Below are positions 11,450 to 26,400 of a stretch of 64,000 nt of DNA, piece by piece (positions within the stretch are counted from its first letter, which is position 1; each line of letters opens with the position of its first letter). Origin of the DNA: Phorcus lineatus. Lineage: Eukaryota; Mollusca; Gastropoda; Trochida; Trochidae. The DNA is taken from NCBI GenBank assembly GCA_921293015.1, contig OV121086.1:32363194-32427193 (forward strand), given 5' to 3'. Under the pieces are notes generated by a model. That model saw only the letters and a list, made by a program, of their open reading frames with translations. It did not search any database and had not been told where the DNA came from. The position numbers were made by a program, and so were the translations under genes.

Positions 11450-14400
11450 GTAAGTTCTTTCATGTTTCTTTTGTCTTTGCTGCACAAACTCTTCATTAAT
11501 ATTTGACCCAAATATTTCCTTAGCCCTGGAATTTTGGAATAATGGTGTCGCATTCTAAGAATCAGCACCCTGAAGATACATTTGAATATTTATGGCAGAT
11601 AATTCAATCTGCATGCTTTTAACAACATTTTCTAGTGTATCTTCAACCATGGATTCATATGAATTGTAGAGTTCAGGAAACTGTTGCTAATTTTGAAAAC
11701 ATATGCAAAATGTTGTTTTTCCTTGTGTATATTTCTTTTTGATACAATGCACATACACAGACTACATACACATTCTCATGTGTATACAATTCCCCTCTCC
11801 ATCTTACTGAATTACTGTCTTATATACGGAGGCCTTTCTTGCCTTCAGCAGGGGGGGATGTTAACACTAGCTGTTACACACATTGATAAACTGTGGAAGA
11901 CATTTGGATCATTCCAATTAAGTGCCTGATAAGCTTTTTAAGATTTTTTTGATACTTTTTCAGTTACTCATAACCATGATTAAGTTATGATGAACTATTG
12001 ATTAGCATTCATGCTGCATATCTTGCCTTATAAACTTTGCTACAGTACGATAAAATTGAGATGCAATCAAAGTCAATGAATCTAAGAGTTGATGTTAAAA
12101 ATATTCCTATCATGTTTTAGGAAAATGAGAGAGGCCTGTTGCTCTCGTTAATTTCTCAAAGGATATTCTCCAATTGATATTTATTTTGGTTGTTGAAAAT
12201 AGATAGCCTTAGAATCTGATGCTAGTGGGTACTCAACGATTATCCTCTTTATATTAATATTCAAAAGAATTTTTCTAGTGATGATCATTGGTCAATGGCC
12301 AAAATTGATCCTTGAAAAGTGTAACAATGTTACATTTTGCACCCATCATGACAATTCTGTGCCAAAAAGTTGCAAATCCATTCTTTTCAGAATCCATTAA
12401 AATCTGGGTTTTTTTTTCAGAATACACACAAATCCATCCTTTTGAATACATTAAAATTCAGTCCTTTCAGAATCCATTCAAATTAATTGCTTTTCTCAAA
12501 AGATATGATGAATGTACAAGCACATTTTACTTACGAGAGAGAACTTTAAGAATATCATACCATGGCATAATGATTTGTTCTGAACAAAATCAATGCCAAG
12601 AGAATATTATGGGGTGAGACTAAAATTAAGTAAACTCGGTACCCTGATAAATTATCCTTGAGCCCTTAATCAATTAAAGACAGTGTCTTCGGAACTTGGT
12701 TGTAAACCTTAAATTTAAAGTTGGTGAATAAACATGTGGTTGATGAGAGCCGCATCATGTAACATGACCCCTGACCTGTACACCACATCAAGAGCCAGTG
12801 CCTGAATGTGGCCAGTTGTTTCCTATCAAGTTTACAAGTAGGCCAGGCTGGTGCTATCTAGCACGGTCTGATTTATAGCACTGGCACTTATCAACTCTAA
12901 TCAGGAATCCAGCTCCTTGCCACCATCTTCAGCCGCTTCCAGGGACCCTTAACCTTCTCCCTGCAGAAGGCAACAAAGCTTGCAGTGAAACTTTTAAGTC
13001 TGTTGAATCAAATGTGAAGATGAGCTTGAACTTCTGCTTTTGATATCTACTTCATGCCAACCAAAGAAAAAAATCACTAGTAACCGTGTTGCCTATCGAG
13101 TTTTCCATTTTGTGCTGTGGATGTTAAGTGCTGATTGTCCTTGAATGATGCTATTTGATATCCTATTGATGTGCATCGCTACATTTTGATGGGGTTTCGT
13201 CTGTAAATGTGGTTGTTTTGCAGCTTTCTGTTGTGATTTGGTATTTTTTTGGGTAGGTTTGATCTTGTTGTTGGTAATATAGAGATTCTTGTCCTGGAAA
13301 ATGCTTTGAAAAGTTGGTTGGGTTTTCATCTAATAAAATGAAGCGGGTCACTTATTTGAACATGCTGTTCCAGAAAAAATTAAAGAAGTGTGAGGGATGG
13401 ACAACTCAATCTCTGGATCTGGCACTGCATTTAAGATTAGAATTTAGAATGGCTAGACAAGTACTGAAATAAACGTCATTATTTTACTTATTGAGCGAGA
13501 CTCTCTCTCCCATCTCATGGAAAATTTGTGAAAGACTGGGATTAGGGAATCTGGTCACCTATCTGAAAAAAGTGGTACATCCTTCTTTCTTGGAGTTAAT
13601 GAATATAATTTTTCAAGTGGGAAAGGGGGATGAAGGGGAGTGGTGGGGTTTGGAGATGGGTTAACCACCAGTGGGCCCCACCCTATTGAATCTGATACTT
13701 TAAGTGATAGATTACTCGTATGTGGGTCTGCAAATACATTCTAAGATTTATCAGAAATCACAAGAGTGATGATTAGGACTTTCATAAGAGTTCAGGCATA
13801 TTCTCTGTTGAAGTTGCGAACTGGAAGACATTCTTTTATATGAAGATATGTTGTTTTGGAATATCTTATATAACTTTTTCATCTTATGGTTGTTTAACAT
13901 GTACAAAAGTAGATGCAGGTTTGAGTTTACGCTCATTTAAAAAAATTACACATCTAATGTAAGTTTCATCATAATTATTGATATATATTCAAAGATGGGT
14001 AACAATTATACAATATCATGCTGCCATTTTGTTTTTTTTTTGTGGCAAGACTTTGAAGCAATCCCAAAACTATGCTTATATCAGTCTGGTTAAAATCGAC
14101 CGTGTTCCGAGGTATAAAAGTTTTTAAATATCAACTCTAGCGGGATTCAATTCAATTCAATTCTTTATCAACCTTAAGTTGAACAACTTATGGGTGGTTA
14201 CATGAAGATATTGAATAACATGGTACAGGTGGACGGGTAATTCAGAGTTTATCTTTTATGGAGAATGTACATTCATATATTTATTTCAAATGCATATTTC
14301 TTATGTTGCATGCATTAAACAAAAATTTGCCAAGATTGCAAAGTTGTTTAACATTGTTTATGCAAAGTAACTGTGTAAGTTTGAAAACAAACGAAGGTAC

Positions 14401-17400
14401 ACTATCAGGGGCTGTCCTCTCCACAACGGTCTAAAAGCACCCTCCTTGCTCGCACGTTCTTATGCAATCTCAACTGGCCAATCACAATGACTCCGGCAAA
14501 GCTTTCGGTATCAGTATCTAGGGTAAGTAACTCCCGTATACCATTCGTTAACTTTTATCACTGCTATCGTTATTTTAAACGGGATGATGTGATTGGTCCG
14601 CTAATGACTAGGTTTTGTCTGTGCTAAACTGGTGTAAGAACGTGCAAGCAAGGAGGATGCTTTCAGACTGTTGTGGAGAGGAAAGCACCTGGTAGAAGAC
14701 GTTCGAATTCCGCTATAATCAATCTCTAAATCTTTAATTCCTGGGAACACGGTCAATTTTGATCAGACTGATGCTCACATTGAGTTACTACAAAATAAAG
14801 ATAAACTACAAGTATTAATAGATAAGTCTCAAGTTTACCAGTGATAAATACACAGACAAATCTGCAATGCATTGTAACGCCCTTGCAAGATTTTTAACAA
14901 TAACAGCTTGATGAAATACTTCCATCTCAGAATACAGCTGTTTTTTAGTGAATGTGCACAGTATTTGTCAATTTGTACAATCTTAAAGCAACCAAAATGT
15001 TACACTCAGTAAAATTCTTGAAATAATTTGTAAACAAAGCATTTATTAATGATACATGTTTAGAGACAGAAATGTCCCCTCAAATATTTTTTGACAAAAA
15101 TATCCTGACATTACTCTGCCTTTAAGTGAGACATGCAGTTAATCTGGCGATCCATGTTTGCACCTGTTGAACTACAGCTGCATCAGCCCATGTACAGGGC
15201 CCGAGATCACAAATACAGGCTTGTCTAGTCAAGCCTTGGCTTTGTTGTTATACATCGCCTCATGTCTCAGGCCACTCTTTTGTCACAATATCCTTCATTG
15301 TAGTGAAATTTAATTTTTCGTTTATTACTGATGGCTCTGAAATTGAAATGTTTATTGTAATGATACATATTGTTTTGGAATGATGTATTTGTCATTTTCT
15401 TAACTTGATGGTTTTTTTTATCATTCTTTGTCATAACTGAATTTAAGTACAAATATTTATGGATGACAACTTCTTTATTATGAGATTTGCGACATTTCGA
15501 TTAAGATTCTTATATCGTTGTCAAGAGTGGAAGAGATTGTTTTCGAATTATTTTTTTTAAATAAATGGGGGGAATGTTTTGTGACACATGGTTGATTTCT
15601 ATGTTTATTACAGATTTAATTTCTCATAATCGAAGGCTAGTTTGGCCTGATTATTTGAGTGATATTTATCTAATATGTTATGAGGAAAAAAACATACAAA
15701 GAATATGAGTTTTTTAAAGACAATTTCATTCAACTTGATTATATATCATATTTTCAGAAATTACTTTAACTTATTTCAATGCATTAAATAAAGAAAAATG
15801 ATGAAACCCTTTTTTAATATTCAATTCATAAGAAAACCAATTTTAATTTCTAAATGATAAAACCCTTTTCAGATTTGACATAGCAATCAGTTAACACTTT
15901 TTATCAAAATATGTGTTTTTGCGCTTAAATTTTATACATCAAATGTTTTAATCACGGCCTCTGCCGTTTTTCTCTTTTTTTTCACTGTCATATGTATCTG
16001 TAAATTTCCTGTAAAATGTCACTAACTAACCTAGTTATTAGAAAGTATAAATCATTTGTTGTTCATTCATACATTCAACACCAAATGATCTATATCTGTC
16101 AAGGAAGTCATATAGCTGGATGAAGCTATTTCTGTCAATCAAGAATGAATATTTTGTAAATCAGTCACCACTTGATTGTCATATTGGCATCATAGTTGTC
16201 TTGTACCCTGATGGTTGCCCTGGCACCATGGGGGTTAATGTTAATAGTAGTTGCCTCTTTTGTACTTAATTTTTATTAAAGTCATAGGCTCACTTGTGCA
16301 AGGCAAATTTTAAAGCTTGCTATGCAAAAAGTTCATTTTGTGGCATTTTCATCCATTTTCAGAACTTAATGTTCATTCGAGCCCTCAGCTGAAAATTCAA
16401 TGAATATAACTCAGATTACCTTCTTCAAATTCTCAAAGAATATAACAAGGTGATAACCTAAATGAGGGATGTGTTTGTCATAAGTATTTGCTATGTTGTT
16501 ACTAGATTATCAGTATATCACACTCACGATGCAACTCTAATGGGGTGCACTTGATTATGTAGCCGATCAAGTTGAATCAGCAGGCGCAGCAATCAATAAT
16601 AGTTTATTGCAACCTACTATTGATGTGATGAGATTATTGCGGCCCACTTTTGCAATAGTTTTGTATCCCCAAAAAAATCATATGTGATTGGCAAAGTTTT
16701 CATATGAAATTTTGCCATTTTGCACCATACCAACCATTGTGTAACACTTTAAACAACACTTCTCATACTAGACCATTAAGAAATAAATTTAATTAAGATA
16801 AACTTGCTTGAAATCTATTTGTAGGTTATTATTTATAAATTTTAAGTCCTGAAACGCTACACTTTTGAAACCATCAATAGTTTATCTCACTATTTATGCA
16901 TCAATTGTGTTTTAATGTTCTGTTTCCATTAAATATTACGCTGCTAATGGCTGAAATATTGCCCAAGCGGCGTTAAACAATAACTCACTCACTCACTCCA
17001 TTAACTATTATTGATAAGCTGACTGCGATTACATTAATGAGTCCTGAAACCCCTAGTATTAACATTAATGCGATCAGTAACAAACCTTCTAACTTCAGTA
17101 ACATATAGTAACCTTAAAGTTGAAAGTTTGAATAATGAATGAAACTTTATTAACCCTATATGTGCCACAGGGCATGTTTGCTGCTTCAGTAGAATACACA
17201 TGGTAAAGTATACCTTTCAACAGACCATCTTCAAGTTTATCAATTGTAAAGACTTGTTTAAAACACGAATGAGTCATTGTGATGTCGTAGCAATTACAAA
17301 CTCTTTGCATCACTTTGTAAAGTAGTTAAGTATAACATGTCTGTACCAAGTAGGGGTTCATGACCATGCAAGGAGTTTCATCCCATTGTCCTCAGTACTG

Positions 17401-20400
17401 GAATATAAAAGAGAGCCATTAGGAGTTTGTACAAGGTTAGGGTTCAGCTATTGCATTAACAATGTCAAATTTACCAGGGTTGTGTTCTGTTATTAGAAAC
17501 AGTTTAAGTGTTCATTGTTTCTTTTAAAAGCAAGAAACTTAATCAAAATAGCCATGATATATCGGATATTGTAAGTGATTTTTATTTCATGAGAAGTCTT
17601 TAGGTTTGTAGTTGCAGTAGTATTGAACATTTAGCTTGAATTTGAGTTTCATTGCAATAGACAAATTTACATTTTGCACTTGAAAGCTAACCTATATATA
17701 TATGTATATGTAATTCAAAAGGTGAAATCAAGATATATATTTATTCTAAATCATACAGATTTTTATATGTCTTTTTTTTTATAAATTAAACTATTTTTGT
17801 TTAAAAATGTCATCATGACTGCAAATAATTAAAATTTGCTCCTATGTGTATTTTTACATTTTGCTATTCGTGGTTATTTTCTGTATTTCTTAATCTGAGT
17901 ATTTATTAACTTCATATAAAAGGAATTAAAGTTTATCTATACGGGAAAAAGCAGTTGTGATTAATGTTTCCATCAAATAAATGAAAATATTTATATAAAA
18001 AAGAGACATTGTATACAATAGTAAAATTGACAACAAATGTTCTTGGGCTGTGTTGACAGTGGTAAAAGTTTGAAGCACTAGCCAAGTTGAACCACCTTAC
18101 ATTTAATGTGGATGTTTATTTATATGTATTAAGTCAACATTTACCTCAATCAAACTGTTTTCTCCAACAATAAGCTAGCTTTCAACAAGTCCCATGTGGT
18201 CCCCCCTCTGGGCTTCTACATTGAAACAAGAACTTTCTGTGTGGGAGAATTTGTGAAAGAAACTTGCTAGCCTTGCTAAGGCGTGTTTTTCAATAGATAA
18301 AAAGGACTATCACACAATTTGCATAGAATATTTATTTACGACTATACAAAGGTAAGTTTGAATCGATTTCATAATAAAAAAATTCTCATTTCACTTTCTC
18401 AAATTTATTTTGATCATATTTAGAGAAGATGAATAATCTCTCAACCCATGTCCCCCTTTTGAGCAATTCCTTTGGTAGATGACACATACATGTAAGAAAT
18501 GTGAACCTCTCCTAGACTAATGTTTAGTCTCTGAAAAATAAATCTCAAAAATGATTTTTATTATTGAATATTAAATATCTATGACAGCATTACCATCAGT
18601 AACAGCTTTGGGTATTGAGTGTTTTATATTGTGTTTTCACCTGTTTAAAGGGCTAGGCCTCCTTTCACGAAGCAAGCTTCACTGAAGTTAACCTTAACTC
18701 CAATTCTTTAACATTGCACTAAGGTACCATAAGGACTTACAATCAACTTATGGCTTTCTGAAAGAAGGCGCTGATTGTCGCTTGATTGATGCTATTTTGC
18801 AACTTTTCGGTGCACATTGCTACTTTGAGTTTTGTCTGTAAATATGGTCGTTTCGCTGTTTTCCGTTGTGATTCAGATTTGTCATTGGTATGCCTGCCTT
18901 ACTCCCTCCCTCTCTTGGCTTCCACTTGTCAAGGAAAGATAAGAATAAACTTTGACCTACATACTCAGCTCCTTTGCAGTTCTGTGTACAGAATCTTTCT
19001 CAGTAATCCGAATCTCTCCCAGTCTTTAGATATTTACAACAATGTCATATTATTGGTGTCAACATTGTAGAAATTGATACTAAAATGTTTTCTGTTTAAA
19101 CCAAATTATCAGAAAGTTAAAAGTGGCAAGGCACTCACCCAACTTTTATTTATCTTCCTCTAAACAATGTCTGACATTTTCTTTTATCTGGATTCTGATT
19201 TGTTACAGTTTTAAAGGAATTTTATCCAGGTTTCTGTTACAGCAGATTTTGTATAAAAAAATTTAAGCTGTTTAACTTGAACATTTGTTGACAATGAGAT
19301 TCAAGTTGAACCATTATGCTTACAAAATAATTGTCCAAACAATTTCAGAAAAAAACTAAATGGAAATAATGTCAGACCCACATTGATTGCTCAAATAATT
19401 CCAGTACTTAAATTACTTATTCAGTTCAATGATTTTTTCATCCTATCCCTACTTCCCCTGTCTAGAGAAAAATACTTTAAAAAGATACTGGACATCATCT
19501 CATTTATGTATATATTTGCCTTCATCGAATCATATGTATCACTTGCTTGATAACGGTGTTAGTATTTAAACCGAAACGTCGCAATTCATGCAATAAAGAA
19601 GTTGACTATCCATAAGAAATTATTCGTTCTTCTTCATCAATCCAGCTTATAAAATGCCCCTTAAGGAAGATACCTCCAACAGTCTAAGATCCCACACCAA
19701 TTAGATCAAAAGCGTATTTGTCTCCGCTCTGCTCCATCATATACCCTGATATCCTTTGGCCTAAAACGCTCGTATCGCTTACGGCTGGTTACTCATGGCT
19801 ATTTATAGCCTACATTGACATTTGTTTGAATTCTCATCAGGGTTGTGCCGCCATTGCTGAATGCGAGTCATTTCATTGGCTTGCTATATTTAGCGATACG
19901 AGCGTTTTAGGCCGAAGGATATCAGGGTATATGATGGAGCAGAGCGGAGACAAATACGCTGATTTAGCAGGATGGCCCCTACCTCGAGAAAAGTACTTAA
20001 AAAAGATACCTCCAACAGTCTAAGATTCCACACCTATTAGATCAAAGGGATTACCTGATAAGACGACAGACTACAGGTATGCAAGTGTCCAAGGGGGTTA
20101 TGTAATGCATACACTATCAGGTAGCCACCATGTTGGTGTTCTTTGTTTTTTCCTATTAGTTCTGATCGCTTGATAGCTCTATTATGAAACATGGGGATTA
20201 GTAAGATTTCTTCAGTGATTACACCTGCATTATAAAAAGCCCTCGGATTATTACAAATTGCTCGCATGGTAATCATTTACAGGTGAGCTGATAGAAGATC
20301 GAGAGATTGATTAAGTGTGCTTAGTTGTTTTAACTTGAGAGATTTATGTGCAAGGTGACTCCCTGTCCAAAGTTAAGCATATGAATTATTAATATATGAA

Positions 20401-23400
20401 ATATTATTTAATTTCATAATGTCCTTTTTTCATACTTTTATTCTGCACTAAATCTTTGATATTGGTCTCTGTATACAGCTTTTTAAAAAACATGTTCTGT
20501 GATTAGGAAAAAAGGGCAATTCTTCATTTTCTTTGTGGAGCCCTTTCATTGGTTGATTATTTTGATATGATGTTTTAATATGTTTATAAAATCAATCCAT
20601 AAATGGATATTGAGCTGTTCCTGACTTTGGTTTATTTTGGTTAGAAATATTTAATGTATGTTTTAAAAAACGTATTTTGGACATATGGCAAAACTTTTCC
20701 TTCATCAATATTTGAAGTGTGAATAAATCATTTAAATTTTTTTATTGGAATTTTCATATATGAATTAATCGTCAGGAGCTGAGCGGGGCAGTTGAACAGT
20801 TAAAACATCTCATTAATCAACCCTATTATCTGTTGTCTTATAATAAATAAATATATATAAATATATATATATATATTTATATATATATATAAATAAATAA
20901 TCAAGTGTCAAGCACAAACCATTGGACGCAGTTTTTGTGTGAAGACCTTTTAATCCTTTAAGGTAGGGAGAGTGATTAGTTTTTTAAGTGCTTCTTTTGA
21001 TCCTCTTGCAATTAGAAACTTTTATTTTTGTTGAGATCACTATAGTTATCTTAAAAAAAACTACTGCCACTTTAAAATCACAATTTGGACCTTCAGTGTT
21101 GTAGCATCTGTTCAGTTACTAGCTATGTGAGGTCTATTTTCAACTTATAATAAAAACCCACCTATTTTCATCAACATTTCCTTCTATAATCTATTTAAAG
21201 AATGCATGATTCAAAATTGAAGGAATATTTGTATGCCATGATAAGTATTTCATAAATATAACCTGAAGGCTTCTTAGAATTTTGAAGAATACATTTTTAG
21301 GATTTAGAAGTACTGTTTGGATAGTAAAATCAATATTTTGAAAAATGCCAATCGCTATATATTTTTCATCTGAGGTTACACTGTCAAATCCTTCTGACCT
21401 ACTGGCCTCCTAAGTCTACAACGTCTTATTCCTTGTAAAGCAAAATCGATCCATGTCTGATGATAATGGTTGATTCCCTGCTGTGAAACATCCTTGATGG
21501 CCATTAGGATCACAAGTACTAAAACCATTAACCTACTACCCTTGCCTTCAAACTGTCAATCACTTCAACACATGCAAATAAGCAGTAGCTAGCCCTTTCC
21601 CCTTGAAGGGGTACCAATGAATGCACTGAACTTGTCCTGGTTCATGACTATTTGATTCGAGGAGTATCCATGAAGGCACTGAACTAGTCCTGCTTCATTA
21701 CTGAATAAGATTCGAGGGGTATCCATGAAGGCACTGAACTAGTCCTGCTCCATTACTAAATAAGATTGGAGGGGTACCCATGAAGGTACTGATCTAGTCC
21801 TGCTTCATTACTGAATAAGATTCGAGGGGTATCCATGAAGGCACTGAACTAGTCCTGCTTCATTACTGAATAAGATTCGAGGGGTATCCATGAAGGCACT
21901 GAACTAGTCCTGCTCCATTACTAAATAAGATTGGAGGGGTACCCATGAAGGTACTGATCTAGTCCTGTTCCATTACTAAATAAGATTGGAGGGTTACCCA
22001 TGAAGGTACTGATCTAGTCCTGCTCCATTACTAAATAAGATTCGAGGGTTACCCATGAAGGTACTGATCTAGTCCTGCTTCATTACTGAATAAGATTGGA
22101 GGGTTACCCATGAAGGTACTGATCTAGTCCTGCTTCATTACTAAATAAGATTCGAGGGTTACCCATGAAGGTACTGATCTAGTCCTGCTCCATTACTAAA
22201 TAAGATTGGAGGGTTACCCATGAAGGTACTGATCTAGTCCTGCTCCATTACTAAATAAGATTGGAGGGTTACCCATGAAGGTACTGATCTAGTCCTGCTC
22301 CATTACTGAATAAGATTCGAGGGGTATCCATGAAGACACTGAACTAGTCCTGCTCCATTACTAAATAAGATTGGAGGGTTACCCATGAAGGTACTGATCT
22401 AGTCCTGATTCATGACTGTATGAGATTGGAGGGGTATCCATGAAGGCAGTGATTTAGTCCTGCTTCATGACTATAAGATTGAAGGGGTACCCATGAAGGC
22501 AGTGATTTAGTCCTGCTTCATGACTATAAGATTGAAGGGGTACCCATGAAGGCAGTGATTTAGTCCTGCTTCATGACTTTAAGATTGAAGGGGTACCCAT
22601 GAAGGCAGTGATTTAGTCCTGCTTCATGACTATAAGATTGGAGGGGTATCCATGAAGGCACTGAACTAGTCCAGCTCTGTTACTGAATAAGATTGGAGGG
22701 GTACCCATGAAGGCACTGAACTAGTCCTGCTTCATGACATTGTATATGATAGGAGGGTTACCAATTAATGACGTCTGTATCACCGCCTTTTTGGTGCCAC
22801 TATTTAGTCACATATAGTTGTGGACCAAAAATAGTGTCTGCTGAAAATGGTCCATATTTAGTAAAAGCTTTTTACAAAAAGTTAACTGATTTAAACTTGA
22901 TAAACTCTCTAAAATTAAATCTTTCGGAAAAAAAAAGATGTTTAGTTTCAGCTTAAATATAATTTATGATATATACATTTTTTTACCGAAAGAGCTTAGT
23001 GTCAGTTTCGAACCATTGGTTCCCACAACACAAAGCCAACACATCTCCAGTTATTGCCAGCAGTGGAGTCACTTGTAGATGAAGCATGGCCGACAGAACT
23101 TCCTGTATAATCAGAACCAGATGGAGGCTCCCACACTGTCTCACACTCCTGTAGACTCGCTCATCGTCTCTTTGAAATTAGGGGGCAATAGCGCATTCGG
23201 CATCGGATCAAGGATTCATGGTTTGACTTTTCTCTGCAGTAGAGAACTGTTCTACATGCAGTTAGTTTACGATCCACTGAATTTCATAGTAGTACCACCA
23301 ATGGTTGGTTATTTTCAGCCAATGCTCACAGGTTTCACAGCAATACAAAGCCACAATAGTGTTGCAGGCTTTCGCTCAGCAAGAATACTAACAGCCGTGA

Positions 23401-26400
23401 TATATGTGAAATATTCTTGAAAACATTGCTAAACCCAAAATGTAATTCCTTTGAGTCTGGCTTTAATAGAGGCTTCTTGATGGCAGGCCAGGACTGTTTG
23501 AAAAGAATTTGAAGCCAGAGATGACTTGTGTACTTGATTCCCCCTGAATTTAAGATCAAGTTCTCTTACTGGTTTCAGTGGACATAATTGAATTATCAAC
23601 CAAAAATCAGTGTCATGGTTCTCTATATTTATTTCTTTATCTGAATCATCTTGCAAAATATTGATAAAAGCTGCTTTCATATTGATATCAGTTCTCGATT
23701 TGATCCTTGTTCTAAATAAATGCTGATGGCAGTTTGTAAAAAAAAAAATATGTTAAGGGTATATTATTTTGATGTAATCCTTCATAATGTCCTCTGAAAG
23801 GAAGTATTGATTAAGACATTTCCAATTCTATTTGGCTTCTTATAAAATGTTATTTTTCATATGAGTAAATGAGCTATGCAGAAATAAAGTGTCATTAAAG
23901 TGACAATATCTCAGATACAGATTGAGACGTGTTTTACTCTGTATATTCAATCTCCAGATGAACTCAGGCAATTCAAGGAAAATTTCCAGTCTCATCCCTG
24001 GAATCAATTGTACATTATATGAAATACAGTATCTATAAGATTACATTACATTACATAACCAACACATGCAACTACTGACAAGAAACTATAACATGTGCTC
24101 TGTAATTAACACCTTCTGATAATGACTTCCACACCTAGTCAATAATTAGATTTCCTTCTCTGCGAAGCAGTTCAAGATGTGTGCAGTTCAATGTTTATTG
24201 AAGAATTTCAAGAAGACATGTTTAAAAACATTAAAAGAATACAGTTCTCATTACTGCAATGACATTTTCCCAGTATTCCCCTCGTATTTTTCAGTGTTAC
24301 CTCTGTAATAAGTGGGCCATATTTATTGGTATTTTCAACATCTTTATTTTCATCTTGTAAAATATTGTGAGTTATTTCCTTTTATTGTCTGGTAATAAGT
24401 TCACATCATAACACCTGTCTTGACATTATGGGGACAAACAGTTCAGTTTGAAATGTCGCCAATTGTACAATCCAATTTGATTGCAACATATAAGTATTAT
24501 GCATATCTTTTCCTTAAAGAGCTCCACTTGTGACTGAGGTTACTCAGGAAATAAATGACTTAGCAATGACTTGTCTCCTTGGTTGTGTAATTATGAGTAC
24601 TTAGCAGCAGTTGTTGTCTTGTAGCTAATATGGATGGTTTGTATACACTATTGTTTTTGGTTATCAGCGGTTTTGGATGTTGTATGATAAAATTGTCATT
24701 TACACACTTCAAATGAATGCTGTCAAAACTGAAGGGTAAGCTTTTGGATAAAACTTGGAGATAAGATAACTATATTTTCTGAACATTTCACACCAAACAA
24801 AAACAAAACTCTTAAGAGAACTTTATAATCATGACAGTGTCATGTATCAAACATAACAATGAACAATGATCTCCTATCTGTATCATAGCCAATAGACAAA
24901 CCAATAGATTGCAGTTCATAATGTAAGATTAAAGTTTAAGACCTACAGTCAGTGATTTGGCTATTTGCTATGATACAGATAATATGAATGTTTACCGTTA
25001 TGATTGGTGTACGACCCATGATGCATCACAACCTCCTATGATTGACAAACTGGACACATTTATCAAATACTTTGTTATGGAAGTTGTCCATTTCCTGAGC
25101 CCAATTCAATCATAAGTTTAACACTAAGTTAAAGTTAAGCTTCCTGAATACCTGAATACTATTACACTAAGGATGGGTATTGTTCCTCATTGCCATATTG
25201 CAATATATTGCGATACAGAAAAGTGTATTGCAATATATTGGGACTTTTCATATTTTAGTTTTCTTGGGGGGAGGGGGGAGGGAGGGATCTCAATGTAAAT
25301 TCAATATGGCAGTCCCTAGTACCTATCTACCTATATCCACCTGACTGCATGTATATCTACCCTCTGTATACTCAACAAGGTGTACCCAGATATAAGTCCT
25401 CTGTGGTGGAGGGATTATCAGCGGCATGTTTATTTCGAGGTCATAGGTCACCACTTGTCTCGCGGCTGACACCAAATGTGATAAAGATTGCTCATTTAAA
25501 GTTAACTCAGCAATTATGTGTCTGCATGTTTGGCCACAATATTTCTTTGTGCGAGCCGAGCGTTTAGAGTAAACCTAAACTGTATAATTCTATCACAGGG
25601 TGCCATTATCAAAGCTGAAATAGCCATTCTCTTACGGACAGAGACCCTGAGTAATTTCTTTTATTTACATGCTTGGTCGGTTAAGGATACATCGTATAAT
25701 ACGCTTAGTGTAGGATCAGCGGATTTGTGGGAAGCTTTGAGATAGAATTTTTTACTCTGCGTATTACATTTCTGAATGGATGATGTTTGCGGTTGGCATG
25801 TACACAATCTGCCATGTTGCTATAACGTCAGAAATACAATTATTAGTAATCATAAGAGTGTATTTCACTCGTGTGTGTGTACTCAGTTTCTTTTCATTGA
25901 TTAAATTTTAATCAATGAAAAGAAACTGAGTACACACACGAGTGAAATAAAAGTATTGATTTAAAAGTATTAATTCTATTTTTCCCTTAAAAGTAGTCAT
26001 CTGATGTCACTATTGCAATTCCTTACAAGGATAGACTAAAAAATAAGTAAAAATATTCAACTTTAAAAAAGTGCAGGTAATTACTCGTTATTTTTTCCCC
26101 ATTATTACAATTCAGAAATAAGCCCAAGTCCATCAAAGAAAATGATAATCTAAAATGAAATCAAATATCCTTTATTGTCGTAAGGATTTACTCTGCTCAT
26201 AGGCATACCCCAGTCACAATCTTGACGTTCATTTTGAATTTTCTACTTTGAATTTTAATTTCTGAAATAAACTTGATTCCTTCAAACATGTCAAAGATAA
26301 TAATAATTTCAAATGAGATCAAACCTCCTTTATTGTGATAAGGATTTACTTTGCTCATAGTTGTACCAAGGTCACAATCCTATCATTTTTATTTAGAATT

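Noticed and set aside
21610-22762. CRISPR-like array
   Set aside because: Units are contiguous with no unique spacers, and the DNA is eukaryotic; it is a minisatellite.
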